64,000 nt of DNA from Streptomyces sp. L2 (GCF_004124325.1 NZ_QBDT01000001.1:5022001-5086000), one strand, 5' to 3'. Shown: positions 7,585-16,023, counted from the stretch's first letter. The notes: a model not told the origin generated them from the sequence alone. A program made the numbers and translations.

Positions 7585-8205
7585 ATGCGCACAGCAAGTC
7601 CCTTGTCCGTCATAAGCGTTGGCCTGGCCACGGCCGCCGTCCTGGGGTTCAGCACGTCGGCCTCCGCGATGCCGTCACACGCCTCGGAGCACTCGCACCC
7701 CTCAGTCGGGCACGTGATGGTGGACGGACACCGTGTGGTGACGGGGACCACCGTCGGGGAGTGGGGCAGGACGGCGAACGGTGAGCTGTACTCCTTCACC
7801 TACAAGGCCGGCGAGGCCAAACCCGCCGGGCACGCTGTTCCGGCCGCGGCGAGCTGCTCGGTGTACATATCCGATGTCTCGTTCCACGGGGCGGGCGCCG
7901 GAGCGTGGTTTCAGTGGGAGACCTCGCAGGCGTGCAGCGGCTCGTTCGGATCTCAGAAGCTGCAGACGCAGATGTGGCGTAGCTCGTGGAGCGGGCCGCG
8001 TGGCTACAACAACTGGCACGGCACGGGGCTGACCTCGAACAACTTCATCGACTACGGGTGGTCGACGGACTGTAACGACGGCGGCGGCACCTACACCTAC
8101 TACCCTGTAATGCAGGGCTACGCCAGCGGGATCGGCTGGGGCCCGAAGACCCGCTCCAACAACGATCTACGCAAAGGATGCGGGACCAGGTCTCCGAATC
8201 CGTAG
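7585..8205 (+). CDS. Secreted cysteine-containing protein, 206 aa
   Basis: GGGAGGGAA lies six bases before the ATG. The first 28 residues form a Sec signal peptide with cleavage expected after TSASA. The mature part is His-rich at its start (HASEHSHPSVGH), then contains four cysteines (SCSVYI, SQACSG, STDCNDGG, KGCGTR) likely forming two disulfides, and many aromatic and glycine residues (WGPKTRSNN). The pattern resembles small beta-rich extracellular Streptomyces proteins, but I recognise no enzyme motif. A 55-residue gene follows nine bases after the stop. Confidence 0.75.
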   Translation: MRTASPLSVISVGLATAAVLGFSTSASAMPSHASEHSHPSVGHVMVDGHRVVTGTTVGEWGRTANGELYSFTYKAGEAKPAGHAVPAAASCSVYISDVSFHGAGAGAWFQWETSQACSGSFGSQKLQTQMWRSSWSGPRGYNNWHGTGLTSNNFIDYGWSTDCNDGGGTYTYYPVMQGYASGIGWGPKTRSNNDLRKGCGTRSPNP

Positions 8206-8214
8206 GAGAGACGT

Positions 8215-8382
8215 ATGGTCGAGCAACCCCCCGCGCGGTACTCGCCCGAAGGCACCCCCCTGGGGCGTACGGCGGAAGCCATCCGATTCAGCACCAGCTA
8301 CTCCACCGAGACCCCACGGGCCCGCAAGCTGTGGTGGCGAGTCCGGGACGCGCTTCGTCGGCCGGTGAGGAACGGCACGTAG
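8215..8382 (+). CDS. Small hypothetical protein, 55 aa
   Basis: The start is set by TAGGAGAG five bases upstream of the ATG, overlapping the tail of the secreted-protein gene. The product (begins MVEQPPARYSPEGTPLGRTA) is hydrophilic, with a basic C-terminal stretch (RARKLWWRVRDALRRPVRN) that could form an amphipathic helix. No homology is recognised. Close spacing suggests co-transcription with the secreted protein. Confidence 0.5.
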   Translation: MVEQPPARYSPEGTPLGRTAEAIRFSTSYSTETPRARKLWWRVRDALRRPVRNGT

Positions 8383-8418
8383 AGCCACTGGTCATACGCG
8401 AGCGCCGAGCGCGATGGT

Positions 8419-8451
8419 GCCCTCTCCGCGGGAACGCCTCGCGGGGAGGGC
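8419..8451. terminator. Bidirectional terminator hairpin
   Basis: Twelve-base arms (GCCCTCTCCGCG at 8419-8430, CGCGGGGAGGGC at 8440-8451) pair with one G-T wobble around a nine-base loop. It lies between the plus-strand 55-aa gene and the minus-strand VOC gene, which converge here. Confidence 0.65.
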
Positions 8452-8527
8452 CCGCCGTTGGGAGAGAATCCGTCGAGTGATTGTTAACTCCCGTGGATCA
8501 GTTGAGAGGTTGAAGGCGGGACCACCC

Positions 8528-8914
8528 TCACGAGCGCATGACGCAGAACTCGTTGCCATCGGGGTCGTACATTGTGATCTAGCCCTCACGCTCAGCCTGA
8601 ACCGTTGCCCCGAGTGCGCGTAGCCGCTTGACCTCTGCGGTTGCGTCGCTCGTGCTCAGGTCGAGGTGGACCCGGTTCTTGACCTGCTTGGCCTCTGACA
8701 CCAGTTGGAAAAAGATGCGTGGCAGCTTGCCGTCCGTGCCGACCAGCGGGACCGTAGGGTCGTTTTCCGGATCGTCGATGCCCAAGGAGCGCAGCCGGCT
8801 CAGCTCCTCCTCGTCGTATGGCGCGATTTCATAGTCATCCAGGGCCTGGGCCCAGAACCGGGCGGCCGATGCCGGATGAGGGCTGTCGAAGACGATGTCC
8901 TTGATGGATGCCAC
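8528..8914 (-). pseudogene. VOC/glyoxalase-like protein interrupted by an in-frame amber codon
   Basis: From the GTG at 8914 (GGAG site upstream) the frame gives 111 residues of a glyoxalase/bleomycin-resistance-like fold: VASIKDIVFDSPHPASAARF, then RIFFQLV and NRVHLDLSTSD. It then meets TAG at 8581-8579. Reading through that codon in the same frame gives ITMYDPDGNEFCVMRS and a TGA at 8530-8528, which is exactly the expected family C-terminus containing the DPDGNEF metal-ligand motif. One base change (TGG to TAG) explains the stop. The truncated protein would lack its last metal ligand, so the gene is probably inactive unless the amber codon is suppressed. Confidence 0.8.
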
Positions 8915-9033
8915 AGGATCTCCTTCGGGAACGGATGAAAGCGGTGAGCTACCTTCGTCGGCGGAGCCTCGCGATCGTCCGTCGCGGCCCGAACCTAGCT
9001 GCCACTCACTGTCCACGATTCGAGAAGAAGTCC

Positions 9034-9228
9034 TCACTGGAGCAGGTGGTCGGCCTTGCCTGCCTTGATGTTGAGGATCATGGTCCGTAGGGCCTCTCGG
9101 CTGTCTGTGATGAACCGGTCCTCCTGGCCGCGGACAGCTATGTAGGCACTGCCGGTCTCGTCCACCCCGATCCGGAAGCAGGAGTTGCCCTCCCCACAGA
9201 ACGGCTCTTCCCACTGGATCTCGGACAT
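9034..9228 (-). CDS. DUF397-like small protein, 64 aa
   Basis: The ATG at 9228 lies nine bases after the end of the XRE gene, with its AGGAGG site overlapping that gene's stop. The product (begins MSEIQWEEPFCGEGNSCFRI) contains two cysteines spaced as in short Streptomyces DUF397-like proteins and ends with a helix ALRTMILNIKAGKADHLLQ. DUF397 proteins pair with Scr1/DUF5753 XRE regulators and are thought to be their modulators or antitoxin-like partners. Assignment to DUF397 itself is tentative, because the classical W-x-KSSYS start is absent. Confidence 0.65.
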   Translation of the reverse strand: MSEIQWEEPFCGEGNSCFRIGVDETGSAYIAVRGQEDRFITDSREALRTMILNIKAGKADHLLQ

Positions 9229-9236
9229 GAAGCCTC

Positions 9237-10088
9237 CTAGAGTTCGCGTGCGATGGCTCGAATGAAGTCTCTCGAGTCGTCGGGGGACAGGGCGAGATCC
9301 TCCATGCGATCCAGGTGGGCACGGTACTTCGCCAACTCGGCCTCCGCGTAGAGGAAGTCCGGACCGTGGGAATTGTCGATCTGCACGGTGTCGAGTTGGC
9401 TTGTCGCCCCTTCCGCGTACAGAACGGTCTGCCCGGCACCGGGGAAAGCTCCGTGGGCGAACGGGACGATCACTACGGTGACGCCGTCCATTTCGGCCTG
9501 GGCCACCAGATGGTCGAGCTGCTCTCGGGCGACCAGAGGCCCGCCGAACTGCATACGAAGTGCCGCCTCATGGACGATGCCGGTGAAAGGGGGAGCGGCC
9601 CCGGTGCACAACACCTCTTGGCGGCGGCTGCGATGGGCCGCCCTCATTGTCACTTCGTGTTCTGGTAGATGAGGCAGTACGGCGCGGAACACGGCCATCG
9701 CGTACGCCGTGGTCTGCAAAAGCCCGGGAATGTGCACCGTGCACGCAGCACGCATGCGGGTGGCACGCGCCTCCAACTCCGCGATGTCCAAAAGCCCTTG
9801 GGGCAGCGCATCCCGGTACTGTTCCCACCAGCCCCGGCTTCTGGCCGTGGCCATCTCGACCAGCGCCGTCACATACGTGTCGTCGTCGCAGCGACAGTGT
9901 TTGGCCAGGGCCCGCAAGCGCTCTTCGCTCACGTTCCGGGTCCCTGACTCCATGTACGAGATCTTGCCGCGGTCGACCCGCAGCAGCTTGGCCGCCTCCT
10001 CTGCGGAGACGCCTGCGGCCACGCGCATCCTGCGCAGCTCGTGACCGAGGCGCTTCTGACGTTGAGTTGGAACTGCCGTCACGGCCAT
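9237..10088 (-). CDS. XRE regulator with Scr1/DUF5753 domain
   Basis: The 283-residue protein starts at MAVTAVPTQRQ (GGAAGGAG upstream); the frame open further up is ignored. It has an N-terminal Cro/C1 helix-turn-helix (EEAAKLLRVDRGKISYMESG) and the DUF5753 domain (HIPGLLQTTAYAMAVF, MRAAHRSRRQEVL, VVIVPFAHGAFPG). It is a paralogue of the protein encoded at 3081-3914 but clearly divergent. Its partner gene at 9034-9228 follows, and an ATPase gene diverges upstream. This XRE, DUF397-like and HATPase trio is a common Streptomyces regulatory arrangement. The palindrome at 10172-10183 is a candidate operator. Confidence 0.92.
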   Translation of the reverse strand: MAVTAVPTQRQKRLGHELRRMRVAAGVSAEEAAKLLRVDRGKISYMESGTRNVSEERLRALAKHCRCDDDTYVTALVEMATARSRGWWEQYRDALPQGLLDIAELEARATRMRAACTVHIPGLLQTTAYAMAVFRAVLPHLPEHEVTMRAAHRSRRQEVLCTGAAPPFTGIVHEAALRMQFGGPLVAREQLDHLVAQAEMDGVTVVIVPFAHGAFPGAGQTVLYAEGATSQLDTVQIDNSHGPDFLYAEAELAKYRAHLDRMEDLALSPDDSRDFIRAIAREL

Positions 10089-10171
10089 GTCGCTCCTTCC
10101 GAGTGGGCTCGGACGGCAGTCTGCCAGCCGTCCCTTCAACTCCACGATCGAGCTAATTTGCCGGAGTGGAT

Positions 10172-10183
10172 GGCAAATTTGCC
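10172..10183. promoter_or_regulatory. Candidate operator palindrome GGCAAATTTGCC
   Basis: A perfect 12-base palindrome lies in the 262-base gap between the divergent XRE and ATPase genes; a second half-site (AATTTGCC) lies at 10155-10162. An AT-rich core in otherwise GC-rich DNA, placed near the XRE start, fits a binding site shared by the divergent promoters. Confidence 0.45.
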
Positions 10184-10350
10184 GAATCGTCTTCTAGCTT
10201 GGACGCCATGCCGCTGATGCGCGGCGAGCAGAAATGCATCGCGCACGCCTGCCTGGTCTCTCCTGCCCTGGGAGTGGCGGGCCTGCGCCGGGGTGACAGG
10301 CCACTGCTTGCGAGCGTCGCCGGCCTACGAGTGGGAGAGAGGGTTGAGAC

Positions 10351-11007
10351 ATGGATTGCAACGCGTGTTCACCAAGACGCCCTTGGGAGCTGCCGTTTCT
10401 GGCGGAGCCCGAGGCCGTGGCGGCACTCCGCCGTCTGCTGCGGATCCACTTGGGCCTCTGGGGCCTGCCGGAGTTGACCGACACGGTCCAACTCTGCGTC
10501 AGCGAACTCGTCGGCAACGTGATCGCGCACGTGGGACCGGGGACGCCGGCGACCCTGGCTGTCTCCATGAGGGGCACGCGCCTGCGCATCGAGGTATGGG
10601 ACCCTGACACACGCGCCTTACCGACATTGGTCGATGCGATCGACGAAGCGGAATCAGGACGCGGCATGGTGCTCGTCGCCGCATGCTCCGACCGTTGGGG
10701 TGTCCAACTCCTGCCCGAGCACAAGGTCACCTGGGTCGAACTGACAACCACTTTGGCTTCGCCGAACGGCCACAGCAAGAGCGTGCATGTCTCAAGAGCC
10801 GAGCGCGTCGTTCCCCTCTATGACACAAGCGGGGCGGGAAGCCCCGGCGGAGCGAGCAGGCTGAGTGTCACCACTACGGACCAACTGGTCATTGTGGCCA
10901 TCGCCGATCTTTTGCACTGGCTTCGAGTGCATGGCCGCGATGCGGACGAAGCTCTGGATCGGGCTCAAGCGCGGTTCGAAGCGGAGGGGTGGCAGGTCAC
11001 TCACTGA
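10351..11007 (+). CDS. ATP-binding (RsbW/anti-sigma-like HATPase) protein
   Basis: The 218-residue protein has a GHKL ATPase domain of the anti-sigma-factor type over its first 130 residues: N-box in CVSELVGNVIAHV, G1 in IEVWDPD and G2 in ESGRGMVLVAACSDRWGV. Such proteins bind anti-anti-sigma factors or sigma factors, and in Streptomyces frequently accompany XRE/DUF397 loci. A C-terminal extension of about 80 residues (TTDQLVIVAIADLLHWLRVH) has no recognised family. The start follows GAGAGAGG at a good distance and the gene diverges from the XRE gene. A hairpin follows the stop. Confidence 0.8.
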   Translation: MDCNACSPRRPWELPFLAEPEAVAALRRLLRIHLGLWGLPELTDTVQLCVSELVGNVIAHVGPGTPATLAVSMRGTRLRIEVWDPDTRALPTLVDAIDEAESGRGMVLVAACSDRWGVQLLPEHKVTWVELTTTLASPNGHSKSVHVSRAERVVPLYDTSGAGSPGGASRLSVTTTDQLVIVAIADLLHWLRVHGRDADEALDRAQARFEAEGWQVTH

Positions 11008-11024
11008 GAGCCTTCCGACTTCAC

Positions 11025-11052
11025 GGGCGCCAAGGTGGATCCTTCGGCGCCC
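11025..11052 (+). terminator. Terminator-like hairpin after the ATPase gene
   Basis: GGGCGCCAAGG (11025-11035) pairs with CCTTCGGCGCCC (11041-11052) with one bulged C and a five-base loop. It starts 17 bases past the stop codon. A GTG at 11035 that could start the next gene lies in this hairpin, which argues for a later start there. Confidence 0.5.
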
Positions 11053-11139
11053 GACGGTGTGACGCGCCGGGCACAGACGGTCGGCTCCCCTGGTTACGCT
11101 GCCTGGCGTACGACTCCGTCGTGGGTGTGGGGGTTGCCT

Positions 11140-11889
11140 GTGTGTGAGGGAATCGAATGGCTCGCCGGCCGGGACGAGGGGGTGGACGGTGTGGTGTTCG
11201 CCCGCGACGTCACCGCGGAGGACCTGGCGGTGCGGATGGGTGGTAGGCCCGGCGCCGCAGTGGAGTTGACCGGCCCCGAAGTCTCCTTCCTCCTCGATCG
11301 CTCGGGCACCGGGGACAACGACGTGGTGCGGGTCGCGGCGTGTGGCGCCTGGTCGTACGCGGTGCTGCACCTCGCCGACCCCACGAGCGACAACCCAGCA
11401 GTCCTGGCCTCAGGCGGTGGGGTCGAAGTCATCCACTACGTGGCCATGCCGGATCACCCGCCCGCACAGTTCCGCTATATGCATGACGGTCGAGTTCTGT
11501 GCGGCTTTGGCATCGGAGAGGAAGCACATCGCTGGGGCCGGGATCCGGACATTCTTCTGCCGGTGCTCGTCGCAGCCGGCGTCCTGGCCCCTGGTGGGTC
11601 GAAAGAGCGGGCTGCGCCTGCGGGCTCAGTCGGGAGCAGCCACCGTCTCACCCTTTCGGCTCTCGAGCGGCACTTCGGTTTGTGCTTGCCCCGAAGCAGC
11701 GTGATGGGCGCACCGCTCGCCGCATATACGGTCCGCGGCCGGCTCCTACTGGGCCCCGACTCCGATGTCGAGGCTGTCCGCAGTTGGGCCGCCGAGCACG
11801 GCTATCCGCTGAACTGGGGCCGCAGCGGTCATGTACCGGCCGCCGTCCGTGACGCGTACGCCCACGCCACCGGTACGCGCTCAAACTGA
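11140..11889 (+). CDS. DUF6461-like protein
   Basis: The product (about 249 residues from the GTG at 11140) shows features of the actinobacterial DUF6461 group: an early GIEWLAGRDEG segment followed by VVFARDVTAEDLAVRMGG, a beta-rich centre and a C-terminal helical part with GYPLNWGRSGHVPAAVRDAY. The frame is open back to 11035, but that start falls within a hairpin. GTG 11125 and TTG 11134 are other options, and no ribosome site is decisive. The function of the family is unknown. The gene converges with the methyltransferase operon, about 50 bases apart. Confidence 0.6.
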   Translation: MCEGIEWLAGRDEGVDGVVFARDVTAEDLAVRMGGRPGAAVELTGPEVSFLLDRSGTGDNDVVRVAACGAWSYAVLHLADPTSDNPAVLASGGGVEVIHYVAMPDHPPAQFRYMHDGRVLCGFGIGEEAHRWGRDPDILLPVLVAAGVLAPGGSKERAAPAGSVGSSHRLTLSALERHFGLCLPRSSVMGAPLAAYTVRGRLLLGPDSDVEAVRSWAAEHGYPLNWGRSGHVPAAVRDAYAHATGTRSN

Positions 11890-11938
11890 GGCGGGAACGG
11901 GGTGGCCTACGCGGTGGTTTTTCAGGGACGTCGAATCA

Positions 11939-13291
11939 TCAACCGCGAAGATATTCGTATATCGATGCGGCGATAGCCTTGCCGAGGGGGATGGGGACCG
12001 CGTTTCCGATCTGTGTGGCGATCTCTGTCTTCGACCCGCACCAGCGGAAGTCCAGCGGGAATCCCTGGATCCGGGCTGCCTCGTAGTGTGTGATGGGGCG
12101 GGCCTCAGTCGGATGCAGGTAACGCCCCTTTTCCGGCTTGAAGAATTCGGTGCGGATGGTGACTGACGGATGCCCCTTTCTGAGTCGTCCCATCACGTCA
12201 CCCGTGCCCGTATTGTGGCGGTCCCAACTCTTGGTAGATAGGTACTCGACAGGTGTACGCACGCCCGCGGGGTTGTCGGTGTCGAAGACGTGCACGTCCC
12301 CGAACTCGTCCAACGTGTACCACTTGTCACGCAGATCTTTCCTGTTACCGCCCGGAGGAATCGCGAGGTAGCGAGCTCTCGATAGGGGCTCGGGGTTACG
12401 TCCGAAGTGTAGATCCGGCGTGGTGAAGATTCCTGGAAGCACAGAGTTCACTTCCGGGATGAATTCCTTCCCGTCGGGAAGTTCGGTTCCTCGGATCGTG
12501 CGACTCTTCGACTCGTTGAAGATGCTGTCGACCGCCTGCCAGTACGACATTCCCGTCTCCAACCCGTCAAACGGTCGGTTACCTGTGGGGGCAGGGTTTC
12601 GAGGCCGGCGAAGGTGGGTCTTCGCTGGGTACGCCAGCATTCGGTCGTTGGAGACGTCGCGGCGGACACCCATGACGATGGCCCGACGTCGAGCCTGAGC
12701 CGCACCGTAATCGGCCGAGTTGAGCAGGTACCGCTTGTTCCTTTCGGTGTCGGTGTCCGAAGGCTCGTGGCCGGGAGGGTCGACCAGCCGGTATTCTGCC
12801 AGCTGCCCACCTTTATCGACCTGGCTCAGCAGGTTATGGAACTCACCCGACTTGAGAAAGCGATCGACGTTCTCAATGACGAACACCTTGGGACGAATAG
12901 CGGCGACGATTCTGACGTACTCTTCCCAGAGGCGGTTGCGCTCGCTGCCCGTCTTGTTGCGGTTCAGGGCCGAGAAACCCTGGCAGGGTGGGCCTCCTAC
13001 GACCACGTCCGCGTGAAGTGCTTCCGGGGTCGGTCGCCAGGCTTCGATGTCACCGACGTGCACCCGAGCCGCCGGGATCTTCTCGTTGGTCCGAAGGTCG
13101 CCGAAGTTGACCGCGTACGTAGCAGCCGCGGCGACGTTGTGCTCGACGGCCGCGATGCTGTGGAAGACGGGGCCGTCGGTGCCCGTCCCGGAAGGGCGAA
13201 ACTCGTGGAACCCCTGGGTGAATCCGCCGCAGCCGCTGAACAGGTCAACGACAGTGATCGGATGAGGAGCAACGGGACGGGGTTTGGGCAT
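11939..13291 (-). CDS. DNA (cytosine-5) methyltransferase
   Basis: The 450-residue enzyme has the standard C5-methyltransferase motifs: I (VVDLFSGCGGFTQGF), IV with catalytic C103 (GGPPCQGFSALN), VI (VIENVDRF), VIII (AQARRRAIVMGVRRD) and X (QIGNAVPIPLGKAIA). It transfers a methyl group from S-adenosylmethionine to cytosine in a specific site; the target-recognition region is roughly residues 220-370. It is the last gene of the defence operon, nine bases after the cysteine-less homologue, and is the only methyltransferase of the pair expected to be active. Its product should protect host DNA from the nucleases encoded upstream. Confidence 0.95.
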   Translation of the reverse strand: MPKPRPVAPHPITVVDLFSGCGGFTQGFHEFRPSGTGTDGPVFHSIAAVEHNVAAAATYAVNFGDLRTNEKIPAARVHVGDIEAWRPTPEALHADVVVGGPPCQGFSALNRNKTGSERNRLWEEYVRIVAAIRPKVFVIENVDRFLKSGEFHNLLSQVDKGGQLAEYRLVDPPGHEPSDTDTERNKRYLLNSADYGAAQARRRAIVMGVRRDVSNDRMLAYPAKTHLRRPRNPAPTGNRPFDGLETGMSYWQAVDSIFNESKSRTIRGTELPDGKEFIPEVNSVLPGIFTTPDLHFGRNPEPLSRARYLAIPPGGNRKDLRDKWYTLDEFGDVHVFDTDNPAGVRTPVEYLSTKSWDRHNTGTGDVMGRLRKGHPSVTIRTEFFKPEKGRYLHPTEARPITHYEAARIQGFPLDFRWCGSKTEIATQIGNAVPIPLGKAIAASIYEYLRG

Positions 13292-13300
13292 GGTGCGATC

Positions 13301-15127
13301 TTAGCCTCGGAGCGCGGTTGCGATGGCCAGGCCGACGGCAGTGGCCAGCGGTGGTGGCATGGCATGGCCGACTTGACGATACCTGGACGTCTTGCCACCC
13401 GAGAACCTCCACGTAGTGGGGAAGGCCTGGATCAGAGCCGCTTGTTCGACGGTCAGCCTGGGGTCCTCGTCGACGGGGAAGTCCGGCCCCGGCGGGCTGT
13501 CGCCGAGGCTGGTGCCGTTGACCCCGAGTGCGGCCCAGGCCCTCTTGCTCCCCGTGGGCCCGAGGTCGGCTCCGCCGCGCCGGTCCGAGCCACCGACAAG
13601 CGCGGGAGCGAGCCGATCGGCCCTCTCGATCCAACGGGGGGCGCCCGGCCAGCCGTCCGCGAGCATGGAGGGCCCGAGCACCTGCCCCACGGTGGGAGCC
13701 GGCGATCCGCTCGGCTCGGGCCACGAGAACCGGGAGAAATAGGGTTCCCGGAGTGCTACCAGAAATCCACTCTTTCGGTTCTGGGGCACGCTGAAGTCTC
13801 CGGCATTGAGGACCTTCCAAGTCGAGCGCAGGCCAACCTGACCCAGTTCCCTTTCTATCCAGGCGCGATCGGCTTGAAATTCAGTGCCTGCTACGAGATC
13901 GGGAACGTTCTCGAACAAGACTGCCTTCGGCTTGATTTCACATGCCAAGGTCACTGCCGCACGCAGAACTCGACGTTCATCGGTGTCCTCCGTACGACCG
14001 ACCGTCGCCAGAGATTTCACGCGTGGCAAGCCACCGCTGACGAGATCGACACCCGACACATCGGGACGCAGGTTCGGTCGGAACTGGACCACGTCCATAC
14101 AGATGACGTCCCACCCCGGACGATTGAGGTCGATTGTGAAACAGGCATCGGCCTTGCTGTCGATGAGCACCACCGGGTCGAAACCGGCTCGTTCGAGTCC
14201 CAGGGCCTGAGCTCCCGCGCCGGCGCAGATCTCCAGAGAGCTGAAACGCCCGGTGTGGGTGCCCGCTGGTGGAGCGCTTGCATTTGGCTGGCTCTGCTCT
14301 GTGGAGACAGGAGAAGGGGCCCTGACGGGCCTCGGCTCTGCGGGCACCTTCGAGGCGGCTTCCGGCGGTGACGAGCGGAGGCGCTGAGCGTCCACGCATT
14401 CTTGGGCGACCGAGCGCAACTCCTCGTCCAGCGCCCGCTCCTCGATACCGTCGAACAGAACGAAAGGCGCCAGGCGAAGAAGTCGTTTGAGGAAATCGCG
14501 AAGGGTGTCGCGTTCATGCAGACCGGCGAGATCCAGGTCCTTCCAGACACGCAGAATCGCGCGGACGAGGTGGGGACTCCCGCCGAGTGCGGCGCGGCGA
14601 GCATAGATCTGGTCGAACGCGGCCTCGCCAAGAATCTCGAGAGCTGCGTACGGTTCTGAATCGTCGGGCGAACGAACGAGCTGCGCACGCCACCACAACC
14701 GGCCGAAGACGTGACGGGTGAGGTCGGTCCCGAGAACGCGATCCCCGGGTGGCTGCGGGTAGCGCCAGAACGCCACGTCGGGGAGGAGAACCAGTGCGAG
14801 GAAGGCCCACACGTCCCGGGACGCGGCTTCTGCGGGCACCATGCCCATCTCGGCGTGCAGCAGGGCGGCCAACCGTAGATCGAACTCCGCGTTGCGCCCT
14901 CGGTCGGAGTCGTCGGGGAACCCGGCCTGCTTTGCCAGGTCCAGCACGCCTTCCCGCAGCTCGCGGAGCTGAGCAGCGGCGATACGGTCACCACCGGTGG
15001 CCACGTAGACCGCGGAGTCATGGCTGAGGGCGACGCGGCGAGACAGTTCACCGATCGGGAGCCGTCTGTACTCCTCGAAGAGCGGCTTGGCCTGCTCCGC
15101 GAGCAGGCGAGGATAGAGGAAGCTCAT
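13301..15127 (-). CDS. DUF6339 domain fused to a C5-methyltransferase homologue lacking the catalytic cysteine
   Basis: The 608-residue protein starts at an ATG overlapping the previous stop (TGATG). Residues 1 to about 250 look like DUF6339 (MSFLYPRLLAEQAKPLFEEY). A proline/serine linker follows, then a methyltransferase fold from about 295: motif I LEICAGAGAQALGLERAG, motif VI LFENVPDL, motif VIII QNRKSGFLVAL and motif X GHAMPPPLATAVGLA. Motif IV reads SGGLPRVKS, with R369 where the family has the nucleophilic Cys of PPCQ or VPCP. I rechecked the codons and the frame is intact. It may be a non-catalytic specificity or regulatory partner of the downstream enzyme. Confidence 0.85.
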   Translation of the reverse strand: MSFLYPRLLAEQAKPLFEEYRRLPIGELSRRVALSHDSAVYVATGGDRIAAAQLRELREGVLDLAKQAGFPDDSDRGRNAEFDLRLAALLHAEMGMVPAEAASRDVWAFLALVLLPDVAFWRYPQPPGDRVLGTDLTRHVFGRLWWRAQLVRSPDDSEPYAALEILGEAAFDQIYARRAALGGSPHLVRAILRVWKDLDLAGLHERDTLRDFLKRLLRLAPFVLFDGIEERALDEELRSVAQECVDAQRLRSSPPEAASKVPAEPRPVRAPSPVSTEQSQPNASAPPAGTHTGRFSSLEICAGAGAQALGLERAGFDPVVLIDSKADACFTIDLNRPGWDVICMDVVQFRPNLRPDVSGVDLVSGGLPRVKSLATVGRTEDTDERRVLRAAVTLACEIKPKAVLFENVPDLVAGTEFQADRAWIERELGQVGLRSTWKVLNAGDFSVPQNRKSGFLVALREPYFSRFSWPEPSGSPAPTVGQVLGPSMLADGWPGAPRWIERADRLAPALVGGSDRRGGADLGPTGSKRAWAALGVNGTSLGDSPPGPDFPVDEDPRLTVEQAALIQAFPTTWRFSGGKTSRYRQVGHAMPPPLATAVGLAIATALRG

Positions 15128-16023
15128 CACGGAACCTCGAAGATCTTTACAGCCGCTTGCAGGTCGGATGCGAACAAGGCGGGCGATTGCCTGTGGCGAA
15201 GGCGTACGTCGGTGATCGACTGTCCCGGAAAGAGTTGGTCGAACAGACTGAGCAGAGTCGCTCCCAGGGAGCCGTCCGGGAAGTCGGCGTCCTCGACGAA
15301 GTCGTCGTGTGTCAGGGCATGCTCGATCATGGTTCGGGCGGCGTCCGCGTAGACGGCGGACAGCACCACGCGATCGATGGGCCGGGGCCTTGCCGCGTTT
15401 TGCAGGGCGGTGGCGGTGACGGTGTTCTGCTCGTTGACGAGGAGAAGCAGCGCGCCCATCGTGGCGTGTTCGAGACCTCCGCTGATCTGAAGATGCCATG
15501 CGGCGTTCTCGGGGAACGACGTCCGCGCGAAGTCGATCACCGCCATCGGGAACTGGGGGGCATCGCCCTGAAGGCGTAGCTCCACTCGGTCACTCCACAG
15601 GATGGAACCTGCGCGCCGTGGAGACGAAGGCCGAGCATTGCTCCTCCGCTCGGCGAGAACCAGTGCGGTGTCCAGGAGGAGCAGACCCCCGAGGCCGGTG
15701 CCGCGGAGCAGGATGTCGAACTCCGCCGTGTCGTCACCGCCCGCGGCGAGACGCACGTGCTGCGCGGGGCCGCTCAGGTTGGACCCGGTGGCGGTCCACA
15801 CCGTAGAGAGCAGGAGCGGGGCATCCGCCGGAAGGCCGGACTGTCGGCGAACCCTCTCCACGTCGATGCGCACCGTTCTGCGCAGCCGCAGGTCCATTTG
15901 GTAGTCCCAGTCCGGCAACGCCTCCGGGAGAGCTACCTCGCCTTCCTCGACGACCAGACACCACGGCTCGGCTACGACGACGTCGTCCGTGGGGACACGA
16001 TAGGGAAGGACGCGCCGAGTCAC
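15127..16023 (-). CDS. Unknown protein of the GHKL/Z1 defence operon, 298 aa
   Basis: I do not recognise the family. The GTG start overlaps the ATPase stop (GTGA), and the gene ends one base into the next start, so it is firmly inside the operon. The protein is acidic and beta-rich in its first half (VVVAEPWCLVVEEGEVALPE, LLSTVWTATGSNLSG) and helical toward the end (IDRVVLSAVYADAARTMIEH, LGATLLSLFDQLFPG). There is no nuclease, helicase or membrane signature. The conserved slot between the ATPase and the methyltransferase suggests a bridging or effector-control subunit. Confidence 0.75.
   Translation of the reverse strand: MTRRVLPYRVPTDDVVVAEPWCLVVEEGEVALPEALPDWDYQMDLRLRRTVRIDVERVRRQSGLPADAPLLLSTVWTATGSNLSGPAQHVRLAAGGDDTAEFDILLRGTGLGGLLLLDTALVLAERRSNARPSSPRRAGSILWSDRVELRLQGDAPQFPMAVIDFARTSFPENAAWHLQISGGLEHATMGALLLLVNEQNTVTATALQNAARPRPIDRVVLSAVYADAARTMIEHALTHDDFVEDADFPDGSLGATLLSLFDQLFPGQSITDVRLRHRQSPALFASDLQAAVKIFEVP

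Noticed and set aside
11035..11139. Upstream extension of the DUF6461-like gene from GTG 11035
   Set aside because: That start lies inside a hairpin following the ATPase gene, and the extra residues have no family support.
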